A stretch of 18,576 nt of DNA from JBKJTP01 sp046590195 (GTDB lineage Bacteria > Bacteroidota > Ignavibacteria > Palsa-1295), in NCBI GenBank assembly GCA_046590195.1, contig JBKJTP010000045.1:1-18576 (forward strand). The letters run 5' to 3'. The first letter of the stretch is position 1. Each line of letters begins with the position of its first letter. Both the position numbers and the translations under genes were made by a program. This document shows, one piece after another, positions 1-7,044 of this stretch. The notes under the pieces are model-generated. The model saw only the letters and a program-made list of their open reading frames with translations, was not told the DNA's origin and did no database searches.

Positions 1-1
1 G

Positions 2-268
2 GTTCTGGCCTTAGTTATGATTTTTCTCAAACATCAATATGGCTTTGAGCTTTCTACCGTAAATTATCTGACGGTAATTGCCTTACCTGGTGTACTGATG
101 CTAATGTATCTTCATTGGGATAACCGAGGCCTTAGGATCAAAGCGCATTTTATCGAGTTTGATAGCACTCCAAGGCAGAGAATCGCACTAAGACTTTATT
201 ATGCTATTACTTGCGGTCTCTGTTTTGTCTTGCCCGTAATTTTCTACCTCAGAGGGATCATCAAGTAG
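2..268 (+). CDS. C-terminal part of a membrane protein, cut by the left window edge
   Basis: The reading frame is open from base 2, before the first ATG at 17, so the gene probably starts outside the window and this is only its end. The visible 88 or so residues contain a hydrophobic segment (roughly YLTVIALPGVLMLMYL), a short charged stretch (DNRGLRIKAHF) and a second hydrophobic segment near the end (YYAITCGLCFVLPVIFYL), finishing with GIIK. This suggests an inner-membrane protein with two or more helices. I recognise no family. The DNA is more A+T-rich than the genes from 277 on. The gene converges with the minus-strand run that ends at 277, leaving only 8 bases between them and no visible terminator. 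An ATG start at 17 giving a complete 83-residue protein is possible but less likely. Confidence 0.5.
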   Translation, partial: VLALVMIFLKHQYGFELSTVNYLTVIALPGVLMLMYLHWDNRGLRIKAHFIEFDSTPRQRIALRLYYAITCGLCFVLPVIFYLRGIIK

Positions 269-276
269 CAGGTAGC

Positions 277-465
277 TTAATGCACTGGCGCGTTCCAGTC
301 GACCATATACGTAAAGATATAAACGACTACGATCATTAGCAGCGCGACCGAGAGCCAGAACCATCCGAAGAAGCGGACGTGCGGGCGGCCTTTGCCGGCT
401 GGGCCGAGCATGATGATCGAGGCGACCATGATGAAGATGAACGAGAAGATGAACCAGCCGGTCAT
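277..465 (-). CDS. small two-helix membrane protein (62 aa)
   Basis: The protein has 62 residues with two hydrophobic segments (WFIFSFIFIMVASIIML and FFGWFWLSVALLMIVVVYIFTYMV) joined by a short basic loop (GPAGKGRPHVR). It is therefore probably an inner-membrane hairpin protein of unknown function. The start ATG at 465-463 overlaps the stop of the upstream TonB-domain gene in an ATGA arrangement, so the two are very likely translationally coupled. It is the last gene of a minus-strand run. Bases 330-346, coding for part of the second helix, repeat exactly 17 bases at 1051-1067 in the other small membrane gene of this run. This hints that the two TonB-C plus two-helix pairs arose by duplication, although overall protein similarity is low. 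Confidence 0.6.
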   Translation of the reverse strand: MTGWFIFSFIFIMVASIIMLGPAGKGRPHVRFFGWFWLSVALLMIVVVYIFTYMVDWNAPVH

Positions 466-989
466 GGAGTGCGGTAAATAATGTCAGTAGTCAGGGTCGG
501 CGCGGGAATAGAACGAATGATATCTGGAAGCAGGAATTCTACCTCTCGAGAGTAATAAAACTCTGGCTTGTCAGGCGCATGCCACGAACGATCGAACTGC
601 AGCTTGTGCGCTGCTTCGAGCACCGAGGACGTGAGATACATATTGTCGGGACGCTCGATCTTTGCGTCAATCACCTTCCCGTCTCGCACCTTCACAGTAT
701 AAGTCACAGTCCCCTGCACCTTGCCTTCAACAGCTTCCTTAGGGTATGCGAGCAAGTAGTGAATGCCGATGAGAGGTTCGGGCTGTGGTGCGACCTTTAT
801 TTCGATTGCAACATCCGCAGTCTGCTCTATCTTTGTTGTGACAAGCTCAGGATAGGCTTCCCACACATCCGCCGCAGGCGCGGGTTTCTTCGACTTCTTT
901 GTGACCTTAGTCTTTGGCTTCTGCGCATAGCCATCACTCACCACCAGCGTGGCGCACATGAGGAACAAGATCAAACGCATCACTCCCAT
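462..989 (-). CDS. secreted TonB C-terminal domain protein
   Basis: The protein has 175 residues. A signal peptide is visible (MRLILFLMCATLVVSDGYAQ, counted from the fourth codon), followed by a Lys/Pro/Ala-rich linker. A TonB-C-type domain then occupies about residues 75-155: YPKEAVEGKVQGTVTYTVKVRDGKV followed by AAHKLQFDRSWHAP, which matches the usual pattern YPxxA-GxVxVxFxVxxDGxV-AxxxxxFxPA. In true TonB this domain contacts outer-membrane transporters. Here it stands alone after a cleavable signal, with no membrane anchor and no ExbB/ExbD nearby, so energy transduction is not supported. The start could be ATG 989, or ATG 980, where the stop of the preceding gene and the start form TGATG; the second gives the better signal peptide. 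It lies inside a minus-strand operon. Confidence 0.75.
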   Translation of the reverse strand: MGVMRLILFLMCATLVVSDGYAQKPKTKVTKKSKKPAPAADVWEAYPELVTTKIEQTADVAIEIKVAPQPEPLIGIHYLLAYPKEAVEGKVQGTVTYTVKVRDGKVIDAKIERPDNMYLTSSVLEAAHKLQFDRSWHAPDKPEFYYSREVEFLLPDIIRSIPAPTLTTDIIYRTP

Positions 990-1159
990 ATCGTAATAAA
1001 AAATGAAGTGATCAGAACAACGAGCGGGATGAGTGAGAGCACGGCTCCTCCGATCATTAGCAGCGCGCGCAACTTGTCACGGTTCTGCAGGAAGTTCGCG
1101 CCGAAGATCAGCCCGAGACCTGAGAACACGCAGAACATCATTGCGAAGCCGAGGAGCAT
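980..1159 (-). CDS. small two-helix membrane protein (59 aa)
   Basis: I place the start at ATG 1159-1157, giving MLLGFAMMFCVFSGLGLIFGA and so on. The longer open frame upstream would run deep into the preceding TonB-domain gene, which ends at 1182, and its translation there is low-complexity and not protein-like. The 59 residues form two hydrophobic segments around a short basic loop (NFLQNRDKLR), so this is a probable inner-membrane hairpin protein. Its stop TGA overlaps ATG 980 of the next gene, supporting translational coupling. No Shine-Dalgarno sequence is visible. The function is unknown. It may be paralogous to the 62-residue protein at 277-465 (shared 17-base stretch, same position after a TonB-C gene). 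Confidence 0.55.
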   Translation of the reverse strand: MLLGFAMMFCVFSGLGLIFGANFLQNRDKLRALLMIGGAVLSLIPLVVLITSFFITIWE

Positions 1160-1181
1160 GTGCTTGGTTTCTGGAGGTGGA

Positions 1182-1547
1182 TTACTCTCTGATCCTAGGC
1201 TTCGCGAAGCTGATCGGGATAGTGATCCACTTTGCCACCTTGTAGCCATTGAAGCGGGCGGGATCGAACTGGGTTGCGCGGACTGCATCGAGCGCTGCAT
1301 CGTTGAAGATCGGCTCGGTCGATGACTCGACCTTGATCTCTGCGACTTTGCCTAGCGTATCGATGAACGCTGAGACAACGACCTTGCCTTCAAGCTTCTT
1401 CTCGATCGCAATTGGAGGATACTTAAGCTGACTCACGATCGGCGTCAGCGGCTGCGCGTCGCGCATGGCAACCGTGCTGATATTCCTCGAACACGAGGAC
1501 AGGGTCAGCAATAGTACAAAAGTAATAGACAGGCGTGACAGGCGCAT
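1182..1547 (-). CDS. TonB-C domain lipoprotein
   Basis: The protein has 121 residues. The N-terminus MRLSRLSITFVLLLTLSSC is a typical lipoprotein signal with the acylated cysteine at position 19. Nearly all of the mature part is one TonB-C-like domain: LKYPPIAIEKKLEGKVVVSAFIDTLGKV, then FNDAALDAVRATQFDPARFNGYKVAKWITIPISF, which carries the family hallmarks (YPxxA, GxVxVxxxIDxxGxV, AAxxAxxxxxFxPA). Stand-alone TonB-C lipoproteins are common in the FCB group and their role is mostly unknown. It may bind a periplasmic or outer-membrane partner. It lies 48 bases after the GDPD gene and 22 bases before the 59-residue membrane protein on the same strand, so co-transcription is likely. No clear ribosome binding site is seen. 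Confidence 0.75.
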   Translation of the reverse strand: MRLSRLSITFVLLLTLSSCSRNISTVAMRDAQPLTPIVSQLKYPPIAIEKKLEGKVVVSAFIDTLGKVAEIKVESSTEPIFNDAALDAVRATQFDPARFNGYKVAKWITIPISFAKPRIRE

Positions 1548-1595
1548 GGGCTGCGCAGCGTGAGTTTACTGCGTCTCGCCGTAACAGCAGAGTCG

Positions 1596-2693
1596 TTACT
1601 TCTGTGCTAGCTCTGGCTCGGGGAGCTTCTCAACCCGTCGCTGCGGCGAGAACTTCCAGGGGAAGCGCTGCCTCTCGGTGAGCGTGACGGTTTCTGCAGG
1701 CCAGAGGGTCATGCCGAGGTCATCGGCCACCTTTCGGAGCATTCCGGGATCGTCCGACATCAGCCCGTCGATACCGATCCCGATCAGCGCCTCCATCTCG
1801 CTGCGTGCATTGATCGTAGCGCCGACGATCATCTCGATCGGGATCTTCGGGTTAGTTGCGTTGAATTTCTTCTTTGTCTGGACGTCGCAGTTGATGATGC
1901 GCTTGAAGGTGGTCCATGGGCCGAGCGTGATCGCCTTCGGATGGATGGTGTCGCAATACGCGTTATTATACTTGATCGCCATCTTCGATGAGGTGAACTT
2001 GCACGGATCGAGAATGATACCTGGCGGCGGCTGGACATCGAGCATGTAGTTCGGATGCGTGCAGTGCGCTTCCATCGCCTCCATGATCGGGATGTAAGGC
2101 GTCAGAAAGACGCTCTGGTAATGCGCGTTGTATTCCTCGAGCAGCTTATAGATCTTCCCCATCAACTTCGGGATGATCCAGCCGTCGCGCTTCGGGACTT
2201 TAATATCCCACAGCACGTACCGGATCTGCGGCTTGGTGCTCAGCCAGGCGAGTGCTTCTTCGAGCTTTGGGATGAGCGCGCCTATAGGTTTGCCGCGCGG
2301 TGACTTCTCTTTGTAGCCGAAGTTCGAGATGAATTGCGGGTAGGTCAGTTCATGCACTGGCCGACGATACTTGGAGGTCTTCGGAAAGCGCGGCGCGTAC
2401 ATCACGTCCGGCTCGAGCCCCTGGCCGCGTGCGGTGGCGATGTGGTCGGTCGGGTCCCAATCATGCCAGCAGACGATCTCGCCATCGCCGAGCATTGAGA
2501 TATCCATCTCGAGCGCGTTGACGCCATCGATCTCGACTGCCCGCTCGAATGATGAGATCGTGTTCTCAGCCTCGGTTGTCGGCGAACCGCGATGGCCGAT
2601 CACGAAGAACTCACGCGGGCAAGGCTCAGGGATCGGGCCCGTTTCGAAGAACGCGCCGCACCATTTGCCAAAGTTTACGACCGTTTTGACCAC
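1596..2693 (-). CDS. glycerophosphodiester phosphodiesterase family protein
   Basis: The family hydrolyses glycerophosphodiesters, or related phosphodiesters, to glycerol-3-phosphate and an alcohol. The sequence shows the GDPD signature: H34-R35-G36 with E43-N44-T45 (HRGSPTTEAENT), the metal ligands E62 and D64 (ALEMDISM) and H77-D78 (CWHDWD). The C-terminal GIDGLMSDDPGML fits the last strand of the TIM barrel. At 365 residues it is longer than the compact UgpQ type (about 250), with inserts around residues 85-140. The start is GTG 2693, supported by GGAG five bases upstream. No signal peptide is evident, so a cytoplasmic location is suggested but not certain. It is the first gene of the minus-strand run ending at 277. 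The link with the TonB-C proteins behind it is positional only. Confidence 0.85.
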   Translation of the reverse strand: MVKTVVNFGKWCGAFFETGPIPEPCPREFFVIGHRGSPTTEAENTISSFERAVEIDGVNALEMDISMLGDGEIVCWHDWDPTDHIATARGQGLEPDVMYAPRFPKTSKYRRPVHELTYPQFISNFGYKEKSPRGKPIGALIPKLEEALAWLSTKPQIRYVLWDIKVPKRDGWIIPKLMGKIYKLLEEYNAHYQSVFLTPYIPIMEAMEAHCTHPNYMLDVQPPPGIILDPCKFTSSKMAIKYNNAYCDTIHPKAITLGPWTTFKRIINCDVQTKKKFNATNPKIPIEMIVGATINARSEMEALIGIGIDGLMSDDPGMLRKVADDLGMTLWPAETVTLTERQRFPWKFSPQRRVEKLPEPELAQK

Positions 2694-2898
2694 GCTTGCT
2701 CCATATTACGCCCTGCTAATTTTTGCTATCCTGTGTTGATATACAACCAACAATCGCCCTGTACCAGTGCAAAGACGGGGCCGAAGAGTTCTGTAGTGAC
2801 CGGATTTAAGCAATTTCACGCCACAATGGCTGGCGCAAGCCCATCCTTGGCATACGCATTGGTGTTGGAACAACTACTCCCATTAGTATAGATGCTCT

Positions 2899-3753
2899 AT
2901 GAGCATTGCCGCTCACCGTTATTTGTGGGAATATAGGTTCAGAGATTATTCGGTTCTTTATACGATCAAAGATCACTTTGTGCTGCGCATTTCCAATCAG
3001 GCTTACCCAGAATTTGACACCGACGGTGCGAGCGACACAGCAACGATAACTGCTGACGATCCGACCACCGAAACTGCGTTCGTTGACACCGGACGCACAA
3101 TGGTTGACACGCACACGAACGTCGAGCTATTCAGCACGAGCGAGATCGTGCGTCCGCCGCAAGGTAAGTTCGAGCAATTTCAGGACCGATTCAGTGGCTT
3201 CTGGACGCGCCAGCGCGAGGCCCGCAACATCCAGCATCTCAAAGAGATCTGGAAGAGCGATTACACCATCATGGCCTTCATCCCGATGGTCGGATGCTAC
3301 TACCTGATGAAGCATACCGGTTCGCCATTCGCTGGCGTCCTGTTCTTCCTGCTTGCTGTTGCTACGATCGACGCGATCCTTTCGATCTTCGTCATTCGGC
3401 TCTCCTTCCATGCGGATAAACAGCGCTTCTATCAGACGGCCGATTACGAGCGCGACTGGCTGCGCTACCGCGTGCTGCTTACGATCACGAAGGGCGTCGT
3501 CTTTTTTATGATCGGTTTGAAGTGTGGTGTCTCTGCGATCATCGGCGCACAGATCATCTGGTTCTTCGCAACCGCCGAGCGCCTCCGCTACGTCATCTTG
3601 CGCTGGTCGATGGAAGATTACTTCCCGCAGCTAGAGAAGTGGTCGGTGTTCGCGATCCTCAAGAAATTCGGCATCCAACCCCGCCGCAAAGAATTCAACG
3701 TCGTCGCAGTGATCGGGCTATTCCTCGGACTGCTAGTGACGTTTTTGTTTTAA
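2899..3753 (+). CDS. unrecognised multi-pass membrane protein
   Basis: The protein has 284 residues if it starts at ATG 2899. Hydrophobic segments lie at about residues 123-138 (IMAFIPMVGCYYLM), 144-168 (GVLFFLLAVATIDAILSIFVIRL), 193-225 (a long region that may be two helices) and 268-284 at the extreme C-terminus (VVAVIGLFLGLLVTFLF), giving four or five helices. Charged, Arg-rich loops separate them. The first 67 residues are Thr/Asp-rich and poorly protein-like. ATG 3100, starting MVDTHTN, is an equally good start and would give 217 residues; neither has a Shine-Dalgarno sequence. I recognise no family. The gene is divergent from the GDPD gene. After residue 70 the coding style matches the G+C-richer neighbours. 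Confidence 0.6.
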   Translation: MSIAAHRYLWEYRFRDYSVLYTIKDHFVLRISNQAYPEFDTDGASDTATITADDPTTETAFVDTGRTMVDTHTNVELFSTSEIVRPPQGKFEQFQDRFSGFWTRQREARNIQHLKEIWKSDYTIMAFIPMVGCYYLMKHTGSPFAGVLFFLLAVATIDAILSIFVIRLSFHADKQRFYQTADYERDWLRYRVLLTITKGVVFFMIGLKCGVSAIIGAQIIWFFATAERLRYVILRWSMEDYFPQLEKWSVFAILKKFGIQPRRKEFNVVAVIGLFLGLLVTFLF

Positions 3754-3867
3754 AAGTGGTATCGCCACTCAGGCATACATCCGACCCGCCCCCAGTTTCT
3801 CGGCCACAGAAGAATGTGAGTCCAGCCTTTCGACCGCTGCCGCACAAGGCTCAAGACGGGCGAGAGG

Positions 3868-4539
3868 ATGCCCCGGAACAACGCCACTGCGCGGGCCGAA
3901 CCACGAACCGAGGGTAACCGGCCCGTAAACCTGGTATCCGAACTCGACCCGAGAAATGAGTGTATATTCGCACAATTCGAGAACCAGACTCGGACTGAAC
4001 CATCAATAGAAACCATCCTGAAAACACTCTTAGCTAAACTGAGTGGTGCGGTTGCACTACTGGTTATTTGTTTTACCATGGGTACAACGAGCGCACGTGC
4101 GAATCACTGCGACAGTGTAGTCGTCACGATTATGCCACCGTTAACGACCTTTAATGGATCCTGTGAAGTCGAACAACTAAGCGCGACGCAGTGCTTTAAT
4201 CACTGTCAGACCTGCCGAGTGGTCAAGATTACGAATAATTCGAGCTGTCCGATCGTGCAGTTTGATTTTAGCACGGAATCAGATGACGAATGCTACGCAA
4301 TCTGCGCAAATCTAAACAACGAGTCAGGTTGGGATTGGAAGAGAAGCCGCTCGAAGTGCTCACATAAAGCAATGTACGTGACCGGTGTTGATCCCTTGCC
4401 TACGCCTCCCTTGAACATCCCTCTCACCCAAGGTCAGTCGGTTTATTTGCGTGTCTGCTACGATGCGTCAGGACTCGATCTCAAAATGAGCTTTGGTGCA
4501 TGCACCAATCATTGTGAGAAAACTATCAGTATGCCATAA
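3868..4539 (+). CDS. secreted cysteine-rich protein, start uncertain
   Basis: The last 150 or so residues form a clear exported protein. A signal sequence (LLAKLSGAVALLVICFTMGTTSARA) is followed by a mature part starting NHC with 12 cysteines, including the motif N-H-C three times. An even number of cysteines suggests disulphide bonds in the periplasm or outside the cell. I recognise no family. The start is a problem: the first in-frame ATG, 3868, places about 50 hydrophilic residues before the hydrophobic core, and there is no ATG, GTG or TTG codon between it and ATG 4078, which lies inside the signal sequence. A non-standard start, an extended signal region or a frame error are all possible. 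It is followed 12 bases later by the T9SS-sorted protein on the same strand. Base use is more A+T-rich than in the flanks. Confidence 0.55.
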   Translation: MPRNNATARAEPRTEGNRPVNLVSELDPRNECIFAQFENQTRTEPSIETILKTLLAKLSGAVALLVICFTMGTTSARANHCDSVVVTIMPPLTTFNGSCEVEQLSATQCFNHCQTCRVVKITNNSSCPIVQFDFSTESDDECYAICANLNNESGWDWKRSRSKCSHKAMYVTGVDPLPTPPLNIPLTQGQSVYLRVCYDASGLDLKMSFGACTNHCEKTISMP

Positions 4540-4551
4540 CTGACCATAACT

Positions 4552-5928
4552 ATGAAGACTATCATTTTACTACTTCTTCTTTTGACTGCTTCAAGTGCAT
4601 CTTCGCAATCACTTGAGTGGCGTTCACAAAAGATCTGCGAGGACTGCCGACCTGTTATCGGCTGGCACCTTGATAGTCTTCATGGTTCTTTACTTCTTGC
4701 TCGTGAATCCCTGGGTACGAGTAGCCCTTTCCATTACTTATACAGGACTTCCGATGGCGGTATCTCATGGCGAAAAATTAGTGATAGCGCGGGAGTCTTT
4801 GACAACCTGAACACCCAAGATGTCATACACCCTGTTACTGCCCGCGAAGTCTATTGGAGAACGAAGCAGTATCTTTTTCATTCAAACGATAGTGGCACGA
4901 CGTGGAAAACACAATACATGTTTCCTGTGCAGAAGGGCATTTGGATGAAGGAGGAGGGAATTGGCATCGGCGTGGCTCAAGAAGAAACGGAAACGGGGTA
5001 CAAATTCCAACTTCATGGGACCAGCGACAACGGTGTTTACTGGTATGATACATACGGTACCACTTTCGAAAGTGAGAACCGGTTCAGTGATGCACTATTT
5101 TTGGATGATTCTAACATACTAGTACTCACAGAACAGGGCAAGACGAAGTACACTGGCGCTGACGTACACTTGACAACCGATCAGGGTGCATCGTGGCAAA
5201 AGGTAATCTACACGACTTCCGACTCATTGTTTCCGCTTCAGCTTACTCGCGTTGGCTCCACCAATGTTATTTTACTGGAGGCGATGGATGCTCTTCTTAT
5301 TTCATTCAACCACGGGAAGACTTGGGATCCCATTAACGACTATCGAGGTAGGAAGAACTACCGTACTCGCGGATGGCAGATGGCCGGTGGCCCTCTTGTC
5401 CTACTTGCAGCGGCAGGCGCGATCCCCGCTAGTCCGACTGAACGGCTGCTTGAACCAGACTTTGAGCTTGCATATGCAACCGAATTGCTAGTTAGCAGGG
5501 ACACCGGCCGAACTTGGGCTGCTGAGCAAAATATGAATATGCCGCAAGGTTTTAGGATAGGAGATTTGCAGATCGTCAAGGATAAAGCAATCGTGGTAGG
5601 ATATTACGACAGCGCATCCTTCGTTTCCACTGCGGACCTGCGAACTACCTTGAGCGTTGAACGGCATATGTCTGATCCCTCTGTTACCGTAACTGCATTT
5701 CCGAACCCCGCGAAAGCTTTTGCGCAAGTTCACCTGGCCGTGGCAACCGACAAAGTAGAAACGCTGATGGTGAGAGATGTCTTGGGTAGATTGGTAATTG
5801 CCCAAACAGTATCGCCAGCGGATCATAATCTAGCAATCGAACAGGCACTTAACCCAGGCGTATATTTTATATTCTTGACTGGCCGAAACGGAGCCAGGGT
5901 AGCAACAACTAGACTTATTGTTCAATAG
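4552..5928 (+). CDS. T9SS-sorted Asp-box (BNR) repeat protein
   Basis: The protein has 458 residues. A signal peptide (MKTIILLLLLLTASSASSQS) leads into a beta-propeller-type region with repeated Asp-box motifs of the form S-x-D-x-G-x-[ST]-W: TSDGGISWRK, SNDSGTTWKT, SDNGVYWY, TTDQGASWQK, FNHGKTWDP and SRDTGRTWAA. The last 75 or so residues (from TAFPNPAKAFAQV through LMVRDVLGRLV to LNPGVYFIFLTGRNG) form a type A T9SS C-terminal sorting domain. This domain directs passage across the outer membrane and attachment to the cell surface. Asp-boxes are structural turns of sialidase-, sortilin- and Ycf48-like propellers. No catalytic sialidase Arg/Glu set is recognisable, so a binding or scaffold role is more likely than enzyme activity. 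The start ATG lies 12 bases after the Cys-rich gene, and the end overlaps the next start. Confidence 0.85.
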   Translation: MKTIILLLLLLTASSASSQSLEWRSQKICEDCRPVIGWHLDSLHGSLLLARESLGTSSPFHYLYRTSDGGISWRKISDSAGVFDNLNTQDVIHPVTAREVYWRTKQYLFHSNDSGTTWKTQYMFPVQKGIWMKEEGIGIGVAQEETETGYKFQLHGTSDNGVYWYDTYGTTFESENRFSDALFLDDSNILVLTEQGKTKYTGADVHLTTDQGASWQKVIYTTSDSLFPLQLTRVGSTNVILLEAMDALLISFNHGKTWDPINDYRGRKNYRTRGWQMAGGPLVLLAAAGAIPASPTERLLEPDFELAYATELLVSRDTGRTWAAEQNMNMPQGFRIGDLQIVKDKAIVVGYYDSASFVSTADLRTTLSVERHMSDPSVTVTAFPNPAKAFAQVHLAVATDKVETLMVRDVLGRLVIAQTVSPADHNLAIEQALNPGVYFIFLTGRNGARVATTRLIVQ

Positions 5929-7021
5929 ACTTCTTCGATGCGGCGGCTTGCCTACGGTTCTCATTGCCTTGGCATTTGGGGTCAGTTGCACGCTACCCCG
6001 TTCAGGCACAGACCACATCACTCTCGCCAAGTGGCATCTAGCTCTAGAAGGCGAGATCACTGCCGTGGAATTTAATCCTCTCTCGAAGGGTAGCACTCTC
6101 TATGCCTATGCCTCCAGGCCCACTCATTCAATGATGAGATCTGATGACGGAGGTTTGAATTGGCGCCGGATCATGGCAGGGGTGGTTCGCAAAGATGGAA
6201 ATGTATTGTTAGAGGTTAAGCAAATTTTTTGCCTTCCCTCCGACACGTCGGTCTTGCTAATGGCCTGCAACACCGGCCTCTATCGCTCAACAAATGGTGG
6301 GGATAACTGGAGCCTCTCTAATACAAATAACGATATACTTGGGGAGACAATTACCTATGCCGCGCCGATAGACGCAATCTACTATGGTCAATATTTCCAG
6401 CGGTCTGTTTACCGCTCAAGAGATCACGGTGCCACTTGGACAGTGGTAGGACCCGAAGGACAATTGGTGGATATGTGTGCGCTAGCTGTTTCTCCAAATT
6501 CGCCCGATCGATTGCTCGCGGGTAGTAATTTCGGTGGGGTAAGTCTCTCAACGGATGGCGGAAGATCATGGAGCCCTTCATTGATTAACATTCAGGATTC
6601 CCAATTTAAACTTCCTCCAGAAGTCCCAAAGATTCTTTTTAATCATCGCTACCCAAATGTCGCCTATGTAACTCGGTGGCTAGCAACACCAGGACTATCG
6701 ATCAGCTACGACAGTGGAGGGAGCTGGCAATCACTCGGTGGTAACTCTTTTGCACGTTCTTGGGCAATTGAGATCGATGGGCGTGCTGGTCGCGAAATGG
6801 CCAGTATTTCTGGACCTATACCAAGAGTTCTCTGGCTAGGCTTATTTGAAGGACGGAAGCGGGACCATTCTCTCTATGAGAGCATCGACGGCGGAGGAAC
6901 ATGGAAGCCTGTTGCACTGCCGCCTATTGCTCGGGTCTGGACGCTAAGATTTGATACGACAACCGCTCGCCTAGCTGCTGCAACCTCGTCCGGCTTGTAC
7001 ATGGCCTCGAGCAGGCCGTAG
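5918..7021 (+). CDS. Asp-box (BNR) repeat lipoprotein, TTG start
   Basis: The protein has 367 residues. The frame has no ATG near its start. TTG 5918 overlaps the previous gene by 11 bases and gives a lipoprotein-like leader ending LALAFGVSC (Cys near residue 24); TTG 5948 is an alternative start. The lipobox is loose (Gly at -3). The mature part contains at least six Asp-boxes: SDDGGLNWRR, STNGGDNWSL, SRDHGATWTV, STDGGRSWSP, SYDSGGSWQS and SIDGGGTWKP. They are spread over the length in the manner of a Ycf48- or sortilin-type beta propeller. Unlike its neighbour it lacks a T9SS sorting domain and ends SGLYMASSRP. A membrane-anchored propeller made together with a surface-exported one suggests a linked cell-envelope role. 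This is inference. No enzyme signature is seen. Confidence 0.8.
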   Translation: MFNRLLRCGGLPTVLIALAFGVSCTLPRSGTDHITLAKWHLALEGEITAVEFNPLSKGSTLYAYASRPTHSMMRSDDGGLNWRRIMAGVVRKDGNVLLEVKQIFCLPSDTSVLLMACNTGLYRSTNGGDNWSLSNTNNDILGETITYAAPIDAIYYGQYFQRSVYRSRDHGATWTVVGPEGQLVDMCALAVSPNSPDRLLAGSNFGGVSLSTDGGRSWSPSLINIQDSQFKLPPEVPKILFNHRYPNVAYVTRWLATPGLSISYDSGGSWQSLGGNSFARSWAIEIDGRAGREMASISGPIPRVLWLGLFEGRKRDHSLYESIDGGGTWKPVALPPIARVWTLRFDTTTARLAAATSSGLYMASSRP

Positions 7022-7044
7022 CCGCACAAACGACGCTGGGAGGA

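Noticed and set aside
579..1325. A 248-codon open frame on the plus strand
   Set aside because: It runs antisense across the two TonB-C genes and the 59-residue membrane protein. Its translation is Arg/His/Cys/Leu-rich and matches no family, as expected of a shadow frame in G+C-rich DNA.
3755..3769. Hairpin AGTGG-TATCG-CCACT just after the membrane protein gene
   Set aside because: The stem is only 5 bp and no run of T follows, so I do not call it a terminator.
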